Positions 18,417 through 27,029 of a stretch of DNA of 64,000 nucleotides are shown one piece after another; positions within the stretch are counted from its first letter, which is position 1; the number at the start of each line of letters is the position of its first letter. The stretch covers positions 19,037 through 83,036 of the forward strand of contig DUSN01000036.1 in the NCBI GenBank assembly GCA_012842605.1, in the 5' to 3' direction. Both the position numbers and the translations under genes were made by a program. This stretch comes from Clostridiales bacterium. GTDB lineage: Bacteria > Bacillota > Clostridia > Caldicoprobacterales > DTU083. Under the pieces are notes generated by a model. It saw nothing but the letters and a program-made list of their open reading frames with translations. It ran no database searches and was not told the DNA's origin.

Positions 18417-19187
18417 ATGTTGTTTGACAGTCATGCGCATTTGGATGATGAAGCATTTGACCCGGACCGGCAGGCATTGATTGAAAGCCTGCCGGCCCAG
18501 GGAATTTCATATGTTGTGAATGCAGGTGCCGATATGGAATCATCAAGGCGTTCCATTAAGCTGGCAGAGGAATTTTATTTTATATATGCATCTGTCGGGA
18601 TTCACCCCCATGATGCTGCAGGGATGACGGATCAGGATTTGGATGAACTTGCAGAAATGGCAGGGCATGACAAGGTTGTTGCTATTGGTGAAATTGGCTT
18701 GGATTATTACTATGACAATTCGCCCAGGCAGGTTCAAAGGGAAAGGTTTGCACAGCAGCTTCAGCTCTCTTCAAGAGTCGGTCTTCCTGTTATAATTCAC
18801 AGCAGGGACGCCCATGCTGATACCCTGGATATCCTGAAAGCTCACAGACCGTATATTAAAGGCTGTGTGCTGCATTGCTATTCCGGAAGCTGGGAAATGG
18901 CTAAGATATATCTTGACATGGGTTTCTATATTTCCCTCGGCGGACCGGTTACCTTTAAGAATTCAGCAAAGGCGGTAGAGGTTGCTAAGAATATAGATAT
19001 TAATTATTTATTGATTGAGACCGACAGCCCTTATTTATCTCCCCATCCATACAGGGGCAGGCGAAATGATCCCGGAAAGGTAAGGCTTATAGCAGAGCGG
19101 ATTTCAGAAATTCGCCAAATGGATGTAAATACACTGGCTGAGGCTACGCTGCAAAATTCCTGCCGCTTGTTTGGAATCACTGTTTGA
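18417..19187 (+). CDS. tatD: TatD-family metal-dependent hydrolase (YabD)
   Basis: TIM-barrel nuclease of the amidohydrolase superfamily, 256 residues; relatives cut DNA 3'-5' and remove D-Tyr from tRNA. Metal ligands are visible: HAH in the opening FDSHAH, Glu in GEIGLDYY, His in VIIHSRDA, His in LHCYSG, and Asp in ETDSPYL. ATG 18417 follows AGAGGTG with good spacing; a GTG at 18408 has no ribosome site. The order metG-tatD-yabE-rsmA matches B. subtilis, apart from the absent rnmV. Confidence 0.95.
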   Translation: MLFDSHAHLDDEAFDPDRQALIESLPAQGISYVVNAGADMESSRRSIKLAEEFYFIYASVGIHPHDAAGMTDQDLDELAEMAGHDKVVAIGEIGLDYYYDNSPRQVQRERFAQQLQLSSRVGLPVIIHSRDAHADTLDILKAHRPYIKGCVLHCYSGSWEMAKIYLDMGFYISLGGPVTFKNSAKAVEVAKNIDINYLLIETDSPYLSPHPYRGRRNDPGKVRLIAERISEIRQMDVNTLAEATLQNSCRLFGITV

Positions 19188-19238
19188 ATTATCAGCTATG
19201 TATGAGAAGGCTTTAATTGTGTAAAATTTACAGCAGAT

Positions 19239-19278
19239 GCCGTCTTGATGGTTTGTTTCTCAGAGACGGCTTTATTTT
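19239..19278 (+). terminator. Terminator after tatD
   Basis: 7-bp stem GCCGTCT / AGACGGC with an 18-base loop, then TTTATTTTT. Confidence 0.75.
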
Positions 19279-19422
19279 TGCATAGCGAATAGTACACCCG
19301 TCGGCATAGGAGACGGAATCCTTTTGCTGCTATATGTTAAATTTTTAAAAAATTGTATAGAAGACGTTTTTAAATGGAATAATATACATGCGTTTTGTTA
19401 CAAGCCTAAATATTAAAAAGAT
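19279..19422. other. Intergenic stretch before yabE-like gene
   Basis: No gene seen. It holds a small CCGTC / GACGG hairpin (about 19298-19316) and AT-rich sequence. I looked for a ydaO-type cyclic di-AMP riboswitch, which controls wall-remodelling genes in many firmicutes, and saw none of its conserved core. Confidence 0.4.
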
Positions 19423-19451
19423 TTGACAAATTGTTAATAATGTATTACAAT
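19423..19451 (+). promoter_or_regulatory. Sigma-A promoter of yabE-like gene
   Basis: Perfect TTGACA, 17-base spacer, TACAAT; the start codon is 48 bases downstream. Confidence 0.8.
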
Positions 19452-19498
19452 TGCTACATCCCGCTCCCTGTTTTTCAAAACTAAAAAGGAGGCTGAAT

Positions 19499-20563
19499 AT
19501 GAACTCAAACAAGTGGGGCTTCTGGAGTAAGTTTTTTATAGTGCTCCTGATAGTCCTGGTAATTGCCGGAGCGGCAACTACCAAATTAACACGTTATGTT
19601 CATGAGCTTGCTAAAAATGTTGTCTTGGACGATGACGGATATCGTGTAGAGATTACTACATATGACAATAGTGTAGGAGAATTACTTAACAGGTATGATA
19701 TCACCCTTGGACCAGGAGATGAAATTTCGCCTGGCTTGGAAGAGTTGCTGCAGGATAACACGGAAATAAAGATTACCCGTGCCATGCCTGTAACAGTGGA
19801 AGCAGACGGGAAAGAAGAAGTAACCTATGTAACCAGGGGGAGAGTTCAGGACATACTTAAAAAAGTGAATATAGTTCTGCGGGAAAAGGATTTGATAAAC
19901 TATCCACTATCCCAGCAGGTCAGGCCATACGACAGGATAAAGGTAACACGCATGGATGAGGAGGTTATAATTGAAACCGAAGCAATCCCATATCAGGTGA
20001 TTACCAGAAAAAACAATCAAATGGATGAGGGAGTCAGCAAGGTAATTCAGGAAGGAAAGCAGGGAGAGCTGGAAAGAAGGATACTGGTTACTTACCAGGA
20101 CGGAGTGGAAATTGAAAGAAAACTTATAAGCGAAGAAGTTACGGAAAAACCGGTTGATCGTATTGTAGAAAAAGGAACAGTGAAGCGGATAGTAACAGCC
20201 CGCGGCGACACCATCCGTTACTCAAAGTCACGTAAAATGATAGCTACTGCATATACGGCGGGCCCTGAATCCACCGGGAAATATCCTGGTGACAGATATT
20301 ATGGGGTCACGTCCAGCGGCAGGAAGGTTAAGCCTCATCACACCATAGCCGCACCTCCCGATATTCCCATCGGCACCAAGGTATACATTCCTGAACTGGT
20401 GGAATTCTGGGCCAAACGCGGTGTATCCATAAGCGGTATATTCACAGTGGAAGACCGGGGAGGCGCTATAAAAGGCAATAAGATTGACATATACATGGAA
20501 GACGTCAATATGACCAGAATCTGGGGACGACGGAAAGTTACCGTTTACTTTATCAGAAAATAA
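19499..20563 (+). CDS. yabE: YabE-like cell-wall protein (DUF348, G5 and 3D domains)
   Basis: Secreted or membrane-anchored wall enzyme of 354 residues. A single N-terminal membrane helix or signal (residues 13-32) is followed by DUF348 repeats (about 45-160), a G5 domain (about 165-240) and a C-terminal 3D domain with the three-aspartate pattern, including FTVEDRGGAIKGNKIDIYM. The 3D domain is a double-psi barrel related to Rpf/lytic transglycosylases, so it probably cleaves glycan strands during growth or outgrowth. AAAGGAGG lies before the ATG at 19499. Own promoter upstream, terminator downstream. Confidence 0.92.
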   Translation: MNSNKWGFWSKFFIVLLIVLVIAGAATTKLTRYVHELAKNVVLDDDGYRVEITTYDNSVGELLNRYDITLGPGDEISPGLEELLQDNTEIKITRAMPVTVEADGKEEVTYVTRGRVQDILKKVNIVLREKDLINYPLSQQVRPYDRIKVTRMDEEVIIETEAIPYQVITRKNNQMDEGVSKVIQEGKQGELERRILVTYQDGVEIERKLISEEVTEKPVDRIVEKGTVKRIVTARGDTIRYSKSRKMIATAYTAGPESTGKYPGDRYYGVTSSGRKVKPHHTIAAPPDIPIGTKVYIPELVEFWAKRGVSISGIFTVEDRGGAIKGNKIDIYMEDVNMTRIWGRRKVTVYFIRK

Positions 20564-20575
20564 AGATTAATTATC

Positions 20576-20603
20576 AGGACAGATGACAGTCTGTCCTTTT
20601 TTT
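20576..20603 (+). terminator. Terminator after yabE-like gene
   Basis: 8-bp stem AGGACAGA / TCTGTCCT and seven T. Confidence 0.9.
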
Positions 20604-20670
20604 ATTTGCATGCATTGATTATAATAATATAAGGTCAATATTTTCAGGCAAATGTAAAGGAGTTGCATAG

Positions 20671-21525
20671 ATGCATCTGCTAACCTCCCCCAGGTTTTTG
20701 AAGGATTTGCTGTCCAGGCACGGCTTTAATTTCAGTAAAAGCCTGGGTCAGAATTTTCTTATTGATGAGAATATATTAAACAAGATTATCAAAGGGGCAG
20801 AAATAACCAAAGAGGACAATGTATTGGAAATCGGCCCGGGTGTAGGCACCCTCACTGCAGCACTGGCCCGGCATGCTGCACAGGTAGTTGCAGTGGAAAT
20901 TGACAGTGCCCTTCTGCCAATACTGGATGAGACATTACAGGGGTTAACCAATGTCCGTGTGGTACACGGAGACATTTTAAAATTGGATTTGGATGATTTG
21001 GTGCGAAACTCATTTGATAATAAGCCGTTCAAAGTTGTAGCCAACCTACCCTATTACATAACTACACCCATAATAATGCGGTTTCTGGAAGAAGACCTTC
21101 CCTATATGTCAATTACGGTAATGATACAAAGGGAAGTGGCGGAAAGAATGGCTGCAAAACCAGGCAGCAAGGATTACGGAGCTCTCAGCGTGGCAGTTCA
21201 GTTTTATACACGGCCTAAAATTATATGCAAAGTACCGGCCGGCGTATTCATGCCGCCGCCTAAGGTGGATTCGATAGTTATAAACTTAGAGAAGAGGAGC
21301 AGTCCGGCAGTTGACGTTGCTGATACCACCCGCTTTTTTAAAGTAGTGAAGGCGGTATTTGCCCAGCGCCGGAAAACGCTGCTAAATACCCTGAATGCAG
21401 CGAATATCACTGATCTTGAAAAGGAAGGCCTGAGCAGGCTGCTGATTAGCCTTGGCATTGACCCTCAGAGAAGAGGAGAAACCTTAAGTCTTGAGGAACT
21501 GGCTGCAATCAGCAACAATATCTGA
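20671..21525 (+). CDS. rsmA: 16S rRNA (adenine1518/1519-N6,N6)-dimethyltransferase
   Basis: KsgA/RsmA, 284 residues, dimethylates two adjacent adenines near the 3' end of 16S rRNA late in 30S assembly. SAM-binding motifs LGQNFLIDENIL and VLEIGPGVGTLT are near residues 26 and 52; the catalytic NLPYYITTPI is near residue 128. The C-terminal domain carries the FAQRRKTLLN signature. AAGGAG lies eight bases before the ATG. A strong terminator follows. Confidence 0.97.
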   Translation: MHLLTSPRFLKDLLSRHGFNFSKSLGQNFLIDENILNKIIKGAEITKEDNVLEIGPGVGTLTAALARHAAQVVAVEIDSALLPILDETLQGLTNVRVVHGDILKLDLDDLVRNSFDNKPFKVVANLPYYITTPIIMRFLEEDLPYMSITVMIQREVAERMAAKPGSKDYGALSVAVQFYTRPKIICKVPAGVFMPPPKVDSIVINLEKRSSPAVDVADTTRFFKVVKAVFAQRRKTLLNTLNAANITDLEKEGLSRLLISLGIDPQRRGETLSLEELAAISNNI

Positions 21526-21530
21526 CTAAC

Positions 21531-21562
21531 AAAGCCCATCGGCAAAAGCCGATGGGCTTTTT
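21531..21562 (+). terminator. Terminator after rsmA
   Basis: Perfect 13-bp stem AAAGCCCATCGGC / GCCGATGGGCTTT with an AAAA loop, then T. Confidence 0.93.
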
Positions 21563-21697
21563 GTACAACCATCTGCAATATATAAGGATACTTTTGCCAG
21601 GTTGATACATATATTAGTATGGATAAGTCTTAAGGATGCAATAGTGAGCTTTTCCTGTACAGAAAAGCAGGTATTAAGAAAAAGGAGGGTATTGTTG

Positions 21698-22948
21698 ATG
21701 AGCTATCGCCAGTTTCATCGTTCATTTATCATTTTAAAGGTTAAAGACAGTGGATATGAACTGCATGAGGGCAAGGAACCCGCTGGTTATTGCAAGCTTG
21801 AAATTAAGAATAACCATGGAAAAATGCAGCTTTACATACAGGATATGAAACCGGCTGTGCCGCAGCAGGCTATTTATGATGTAGTATTATTATCCAGCAA
21901 AGATGGAATCAAACCGGTAAAGCTGACAAGTATCCAGGTGCCGGATAGTGGAAGAGGTGAATATGAAATCACCTTTGATCCGGATAATGTCCAGGAAACC
22001 GGAAACAGTATCGGACAATACCACGCTTTGGCAGTGGTGGACAGGAGACTGGACGGCAGCGGGTTAATACGTTATCCGCTGGTAGGTTATTCAGATAAAA
22101 GAGTGGAATTGGACTGGACAAATAAAGCAACCAGTCAGCTGCGTCAAATGTATCAGGCATCCAGAGGATTAAGTTTTACAAGATCACCCGGTATACTGTC
22201 ATATTCAGATCAGACAGGCCAGGATGCTGCAGTGCCGGGAAAAACAGCTCTGAGTTCGGCAGCAGAACCAGGTGTGCCTGAAGAAAGAAAAGAGGCAGCA
22301 ATTAATCAGTTTGAAGCATTTGACTACAATAAACAGACAAATGCTGAAGACTCCAATTATAATACTATTTCAGAAGAAGAGAGCATAAATCCGGAGCTTC
22401 TGAATTTTGTCCCGCCGGATATCAGTTATATATACAAAAACACCGGGCAGCAGCCGGCTGATGAGATCCTGCATAAGGAGGAAATTAAATACGCTGAAGA
22501 ACATAAACAAGGGGAAACTGCCGAACATGATCATGAAGAATCTTTTTACAGTATGCAATTAGGAAGTACACCTTATTGGAGCAAGGTAGAAGCTTATTAC
22601 AACCAATTGTTTGATAACCACAAAAAGGTATGTCCATTTGATGATGCAGTGGGAGAGGTGGACTGGATCAGAGTAGAAAACCGGAATGAGCCTGTATACC
22701 CGCAATACAGCATATATGATCCATATAGAACCGAGTATGCCGGGCTTGACCACTATCTGGTAGGACTTGTACGCAATAAAGGACGAGTGCAGTATGTAGT
22801 ATATGGTATACCCGGTGTTTACAGTGCAGTTCCGCCAATGTCCATGCATGGATTTTCCAGATGGCTTCCGGTAAAGAATGGATATGGTGCAGGCTACTGG
22901 CTTTTATACATCGACGCAATTACAGGAAATATTGCATATCCATATTAA
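21698..22948 (+). CDS. Uncharacterised protein upstream of spo0A
   Basis: 416-residue protein that I cannot assign to a named function. There is no signal peptide or membrane helix. Residues 1-150 look like a beta-rich domain (SFIILKVKDSGYELHEG, then YCKLEIKNNHGKMQLYIQDMK). The middle (about 160-285) is low in complexity and rich in Glu, Ala and Asn. The C-terminal 130 residues are rich in Tyr and Trp and end with GFSRWLPVKNGYGAGYWLLY, resembling a second conserved module. The ATG at 21698 has AAGGAGGG eight bases upstream. It lies just before spo0A, where spoIVB is usual in related species. Confidence 0.7.
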   Translation: MSYRQFHRSFIILKVKDSGYELHEGKEPAGYCKLEIKNNHGKMQLYIQDMKPAVPQQAIYDVVLLSSKDGIKPVKLTSIQVPDSGRGEYEITFDPDNVQETGNSIGQYHALAVVDRRLDGSGLIRYPLVGYSDKRVELDWTNKATSQLRQMYQASRGLSFTRSPGILSYSDQTGQDAAVPGKTALSSAAEPGVPEERKEAAINQFEAFDYNKQTNAEDSNYNTISEEESINPELLNFVPPDISYIYKNTGQQPADEILHKEEIKYAEEHKQGETAEHDHEESFYSMQLGSTPYWSKVEAYYNQLFDNHKKVCPFDDAVGEVDWIRVENRNEPVYPQYSIYDPYRTEYAGLDHYLVGLVRNKGRVQYVVYGIPGVYSAVPPMSMHGFSRWLPVKNGYGAGYWLLYIDAITGNIAYPY

Positions 22949-23033
22949 TTTTTTTCAATATTCTCTTTAAAAAACAGAAGGATTGTGATATTATATAAAA
23001 GTAAATTACCAGTAATTTCTAAATTTTACAGTG

Positions 23034-23040
23034 TTCGACA
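23034..23040 (-). promoter_or_regulatory. 0A box upstream of spo0A
   Basis: TTCGACA is the exact complement of TGTCGAA, the Spo0A recognition heptamer, 93 bases before the spo0A start. It suggests autoregulation. Confidence 0.6.
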
Positions 23041-23132
23041 TCGTTTTGTGAATTCTGATGAATCAAGTCTAATAATGCAAAATGATGTTGACATATAAAA
23101 ATCAAAATGTAAACAAATGAGGAGGAATGGAA

Positions 23133-23909
23133 ATGGCCGCTAAGACTCGAGTTGTAGTAATTGATGACAACCCGCATATTCGAGAAATTATGTCTTCTTT
23201 CATCAATATGGAAGGAGATATGGAAGTTGCTGGCATGGCCGGCGATGGATATAAAGGGCTGGAGTTAATAAAAAATACCCGGCCTGATGTGGTTTTACTG
23301 GACATGGTAATGCCGCAGATGGATGGCTTGGGTGTACTGGAACGTCTCAATCAAAGCAATATGGAACCTTTGCCTTCCATTATATGTTTATCTGCTGTAG
23401 GACAGGAGGAACTGATACGAAAAGCTATTGAACTGGGAGCCAAGTATTATATGGTAAAACCCTTTGATTTTGAAATGATACTCAATCGTATCAGAGAACT
23501 TTCCGGAACACCGCAGATCAGCCACAAACCCGTTTCTCCCATGGCTACTAATACCCAGAAAAACCTGGAAGAAAAAATAACCAATATTTTCTTAACGATT
23601 GGCATTCCAGCCCATATTAAAGGATATCATTTTCTAAGAGAAGCCATTAAAATGGTAGTAGAGGATAATGATATAATTAATCGTATTACCAAGGAACTAT
23701 ATCCAGGTATAGCCAAGAAATTCAATACTACACCCAGCAAGGTGGAAAGGGCTATCCGGCATTCAATAGATGTGGCCTGGAGCCGCGGCAAGGTTGAAAA
23801 TATTAATCAGCTATTTGGTTACGTAGTATATGATAAAAATGACAAACCTACCAACGGAGAGTTTATTGCATTAGTAGCCGACAAGCTTTCCATGGAGATC
23901 TCCGCATGA
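23133..23909 (+). CDS. spo0A: Sporulation master regulator Spo0A
   Basis: Response regulator of 258 residues that, when phosphorylated, commits the cell to sporulation. The receiver domain (1-122) has the acidic pair Asp11/Asp12, phospho-acceptor Asp57 in [12 protein letters not shown], and the conserved Lys in MVKPFDFE. The C-terminal DNA-binding domain (about 145-258) holds the recognition region [25 protein letters not shown], almost identical to Bacillus. ATG 23133 is preferred over 23127 because GAGGAGG then has proper spacing. A 0A box lies upstream. spoIVB, its usual neighbour, is not present. Confidence 0.98.
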   Translation: MAAKTRVVVIDDNPHIREIMSSFINMEGDMEVAGMAGDGYKGLELIKNTRPDVVLLDMVMPQMDGLGVLERLNQSNMEPLPSIICLSAVGQEELIRKAIELGAKYYMVKPFDFEMILNRIRELSGTPQISHKPVSPMATNTQKNLEEKITNIFLTIGIPAHIKGYHFLREAIKMVVEDNDIINRITKELYPGIAKKFNTTPSKVERAIRHSIDVAWSRGKVENINQLFGYVVYDKNDKPTNGEFIALVADKLSMEISA

Positions 23910-23926
23910 GTGGTTAATAAAAAACA

Positions 23927-23962
23927 GGGGATATATCATTGCGATAGTGCATGATATCCCCC
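23927..23962. terminator. Hairpin between spo0A and the aldo/keto reductase gene
   Basis: GGGGATATATCA pairs with TGATATCCCC with a small bulge. The left flank gives TGTTTTTTATT on the - strand, so it is a good terminator for the reductase gene; the + strand tail is poorer in T. Confidence 0.7.
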
Positions 23963-24017
23963 TTCATTAGTTTCCTGCCATATACGGTGTCCGGTTTGGC
24001 ATGTAACTGCAAGTGTA

Positions 24018-24039
24018 CTCCGGCCTCAGGCGGCCGGAG
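24018..24039. terminator. GC-rich hairpin at the reductase 3' end
   Basis: Perfect 8-bp CTCCGGCC / GGCCGGAG stem just beyond the reductase stop codon. It has no T run of its own; perhaps part of the shared end region. Confidence 0.4.
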
Positions 24040-24043
24040 CACG

Positions 24044-25192
24044 TCACTCCGTAAGTATTTTATGAGCTTCCTTCAGCTTGTCGATGATATCTATGTGCTG
24101 CGGGCATACGGATTCACAGTTGCCGCATTCAATGCACTGGGAAGCATCTCTGTTTTCATTAATCAGTTTCTTATAGCGTTTAATGTGGCCGTCCTTAATC
24201 CCAAATGTAGAAGCATCATTATAGATGCCGAAAATCCCAGGAATGGATACTCCGTTGGGACAAGGGAGGCAATATTCACAAGCTGTGCACCTTACTCTGG
24301 TTTTGCTTTCATATAATGCTCTCACTTTTTCCACTAGATCCAGTTCATCCTGTGTCATGCAATCAGGCAGGGCATTTTCAAAAATTCTCAAATTATCCTG
24401 AAGCTGTTCCATAGTGCTGACACCGCTTAATATAACAGTTACCTCCGGGAAGTTGTAGAGCCAGCGGAATGCCCATTCTACCGGGGATCGCTTTGTCTCA
24501 GCCTGATTCCACAGCTCTTTAATATCCTCAGTGACTGCAGCAAACTTGCCCCCTCTCAGCGGTTCCATTATAACTACCGGTATCCCCTTTGATCCGGCAT
24601 ACTTAAGTCCTATAACTCCTGCCTGTTTGTCAGCGTCCAAAATATTCAGCTGTATTTGACACATATCCCAATCAAAGGCATCAACAATCTCCTTAAAAAC
24701 CTCAAATTCATCATGAAATGAGAAGCCGGCATAACGGATCCTGCCCGAAGACCGCGCATCTTTTAACCAATCCAGGATTCCCATATCCCTGACTTTTTCC
24801 CAGGATGCCTTATTCAGCGCATGTAGCAGATAAAAGTCTATGTATTCAGTTTCCAGTTTGGATAATTGCTCATTAAGCAGCATATCAAAATCTTCATATG
24901 TATTTGCTTTCCATACAGGCAGCTTGGTAGCCAGCTTTACTTTCTCCCTGTATCCATCTTTAAGAGCTTTGCCTACCAGCCGCTCGCTGTTGCCTCCATG
25001 GTAACCGTAAGCTGTATCAATATAGTTAACGCCATGGTCGATTGCATAACGGAGCATTCGAATGGCTTCGGGCTCATCAATTCTGTCACTGCTTATGCTC
25101 CCGTCCGGATTGGCAAGAAGCGGCAGGCGCATACACCCTATTCCAAAAATCGAGCATTCTATACCCAGCTTTTCAAGTTTTCTATATTGCAT
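24044..25192 (-). CDS. Aldo/keto reductase with C-terminal 4Fe-4S domain
   Basis: 382-residue oxidoreductase. The TIM-barrel AKR part (about 1-290) has the catalytic set: Asp and Tyr in YIDTAYGYHG, Lys in ATKLP, and His in YLLHALN. The C-terminal part (about 300-382) adds two cysteine clusters, CTACEYCLPCP and CIECGNCESVCP, of ferredoxin type. Such fused reductases are common in anaerobes and may use ferredoxin-linked electrons; the substrate is unknown. Start: AGGAGGT lies six bases before the ATG at 25192. It is the only other gene besides abrB on this strand and diverges from the phosphohexomutase-like gene across the DnaA-box region. Confidence 0.92.
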   Translation of the reverse strand: MQYRKLEKLGIECSIFGIGCMRLPLLANPDGSISSDRIDEPEAIRMLRYAIDHGVNYIDTAYGYHGGNSERLVGKALKDGYREKVKLATKLPVWKANTYEDFDMLLNEQLSKLETEYIDFYLLHALNKASWEKVRDMGILDWLKDARSSGRIRYAGFSFHDEFEVFKEIVDAFDWDMCQIQLNILDADKQAGVIGLKYAGSKGIPVVIMEPLRGGKFAAVTEDIKELWNQAETKRSPVEWAFRWLYNFPEVTVILSGVSTMEQLQDNLRIFENALPDCMTQDELDLVEKVRALYESKTRVRCTACEYCLPCPNGVSIPGIFGIYNDASTFGIKDGHIKRYKKLINENRDASQCIECGNCESVCPQHIDIIDKLKEAHKILTE

Positions 25193-25308
25193 AGTATACC
25201 TCCTCGTACAATGCATACTTTAGTATATTATATCATTTATTATTGTTTATATCATGATATTAATACATAACTTGACTTTATTTACAGAAATTGCACTGGA
25301 CTATGAGC

Positions 25309-25415
25309 TGTGGAAAACTTTATTTTTTTCCACAACGCTGCAATCCTTATAATTCAATAGTTTGGGGATAACCCTGTGGAAGATGTGGATAAGTTTTGCC
25401 GAATGCTGTGGATAA
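25309..25415. promoter_or_regulatory. Cluster of DnaA-box-like 9-mers
   Basis: Six matches to TTATCCACA or its complement fall in 107 bp: TGTGGAAAA 25309-25317, TTTTCCACA 25326-25334, TGGGGATAA 25363-25371, TGTGGAAGA 25375-25383, and two perfect TGTGGATAA at 25384-25392 and 25407-25415. Five of the six, including both perfect ones, point the same way. The flank at 25213-25270 is very AT-rich. All lie in the divergent intergenic region, which otherwise holds no gene. It is either a DnaA-responsive regulatory site, a DnaA-titration site or an origin-like element. Confidence 0.7.
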
Positions 25416-25493
25416 TCGTCGTGTATAGCAGTCTGCCCTCAGCTACACATAATCTTTTTTGCTGCATACAATGTAGAGAGGGAGGTGAAGGTC

Positions 25494-26867
25494 TTGATAA
25501 TATTTGGCAGAGACGGCTGGTATGGTGTTATCAGTGATGAAATAGGTTTCGAGTCAATCGGCATAGTTGCTCAGGCTGTTTCAGATTATCTGAATGATAC
25601 ACCTGATCCGGGGCCGGTAGTACTGGGATATGATACCCGGTTTTTATCAAGAGAATATGCATGGTTAATACAGCGTGTGCTAACTGCAAACCGAATCAGG
25701 GTATACATGCATAAAAAGCCTATCCCAACGGCATTTTTGAGTCTTTCGGTGCAATTGCTGGATGCCGGACTGGGCATAATGGTAACCGGCGAAGGCCGTC
25801 CCGCCAGGTATTCAGGAATGACATTCCGACTTCCGCCGGGCATGCCTGTGTCTGCAGAATGGATGAATAATCTTTTTCAACATTTGTACAGGAGATACCC
25901 CAGAAGTTCAGAAGACAGCAGGCAGCTGCTCCAGTATATAGACATTTTTCCGGAGTATACAGATAACCTGGGAAAATATATAGATTTTGAGTTGATTAAG
26001 AAAACCAATCCTTCCATATACAGTGACAGTTTCTTCGGAAGTGTTGGTACTTATATGCAGGAAATACTGAAAAAGTATGAAATAGAGGGCATTCATATCA
26101 GGACAAAACCTAATCCCGGTTTTTTGGACAGTGTTCCTCAGCCCAACGAAAGGAACATGAATCCAGTCTCCAAGCTGGTTGTACAAAGGAAAGGTGATAT
26201 AGGTTTATTTTTCAGCGGAGACGGCAGCTTAATAGGGGTTGCAAACTCTAACGGACAGGTTTTTCCGGGTATGTGGACATCAGCTGTTATTCTGGATGAA
26301 TGGCTAAAAATTAACGGCTGTGATTTTGATGTATATATTGATTTGTTCACACCTGAGATCGTACATTCCCTGCTGAGGCACCACGGACTGGAGCCTATGC
26401 CTGTTCAGCTTCTGTATGGCAGCGGGATGAAACCTGAACGGACTCTCATATGGGACCGGCATTGTCTTACAATCTGCCCATATCTGCCAGATCGGGACGG
26501 TATGTTTCAGGGATTATACTTTGTGCAGGCTCTATGCCGGAATAATTTGGACTGGAAGAAGCTTACGGATCATGTTATCAATATATCAGGCACAAGGCAT
26601 CGTGAGCTGAAAACTTTGACATTGGATAACACCGCATGGGAAAATAAAAGAAATGTGATGCTGGAAGAAATCGGAGGTGCAGCAGCGGATGAGTTGGATG
26701 AGGTAATAGAGGTGGATCAGGACATAAAAGTAGTATTTCGCAGCAGGTCCTGGCTGGGATTTAGTTACTGCTCCAAGGAAAACAGCTTATTTTTGTATTG
26801 TGACGCAGATAGCCGGCAGAAGACAGATGAAATGTTGTCACGAGTCATAGCATGGTTGACAGAATAG
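25494..26867 (+). CDS. Degenerate phosphohexomutase homologue (probable pseudoenzyme)
   Basis: 457-residue relative of phosphoglucomutase/phosphomannomutase. The opening MIIFGRDGWYGVISDE and the GYDTRFLSREYA segment align well with active enzymes. However, the catalytic phosphoserine loop TASHNP is replaced by TGEGRP (Glu100 in the serine position). The metal loop DGDADR is replaced by SGDGSL (241-246). No GEESG sugar loop or RPSGTEP phosphate loop is seen. It cannot be a normal mutase. Reading frame and length are intact, so it is likely kept for another role, such as sugar-phosphate sensing. The TTG start at 25494 has AGGGAGGTG seven bases before it and gives the canonical N-terminus. Confidence 0.85.
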   Translation: MIIFGRDGWYGVISDEIGFESIGIVAQAVSDYLNDTPDPGPVVLGYDTRFLSREYAWLIQRVLTANRIRVYMHKKPIPTAFLSLSVQLLDAGLGIMVTGEGRPARYSGMTFRLPPGMPVSAEWMNNLFQHLYRRYPRSSEDSRQLLQYIDIFPEYTDNLGKYIDFELIKKTNPSIYSDSFFGSVGTYMQEILKKYEIEGIHIRTKPNPGFLDSVPQPNERNMNPVSKLVVQRKGDIGLFFSGDGSLIGVANSNGQVFPGMWTSAVILDEWLKINGCDFDVYIDLFTPEIVHSLLRHHGLEPMPVQLLYGSGMKPERTLIWDRHCLTICPYLPDRDGMFQGLYFVQALCRNNLDWKKLTDHVINISGTRHRELKTLTLDNTAWENKRNVMLEEIGGAAADELDEVIEVDQDIKVVFRSRSWLGFSYCSKENSLFLYCDADSRQKTDEMLSRVIAWLTE

Positions 26868-27029
26868 TAAAATATATTAGTTCAAGAAGGAAATTTTAAA
26901 TCAGCGTCGAATACAAATCGTTGTTTTTTAAGTTGCGTATGGTTTTATTTTATAGAATTGGGTATATAATATCTATTAAAAAATGTCTTTATACGCAACA
27001 GGGCACCTATTTCTTGGAGGGATGAATGT

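Noticed and set aside
19188..19498. Cyclic di-AMP (ydaO) riboswitch before the yabE-like gene
   Set aside because: The conserved core was not found; only a terminator, a small hairpin and a sigma-A promoter.
25193..25493. Main chromosomal origin oriC at the DnaA-box cluster
   Set aside because: No dnaA, dnaN, recF or gyrB nearby, and genes on both sides run in the same direction rather than diverging. Kept only as a DnaA-binding candidate.
25485..25496. GTG 25485 as start of the phosphohexomutase-like gene
   Set aside because: It lies within the ribosome site; TTG 25494 has normal spacing and gives the family N-terminus.
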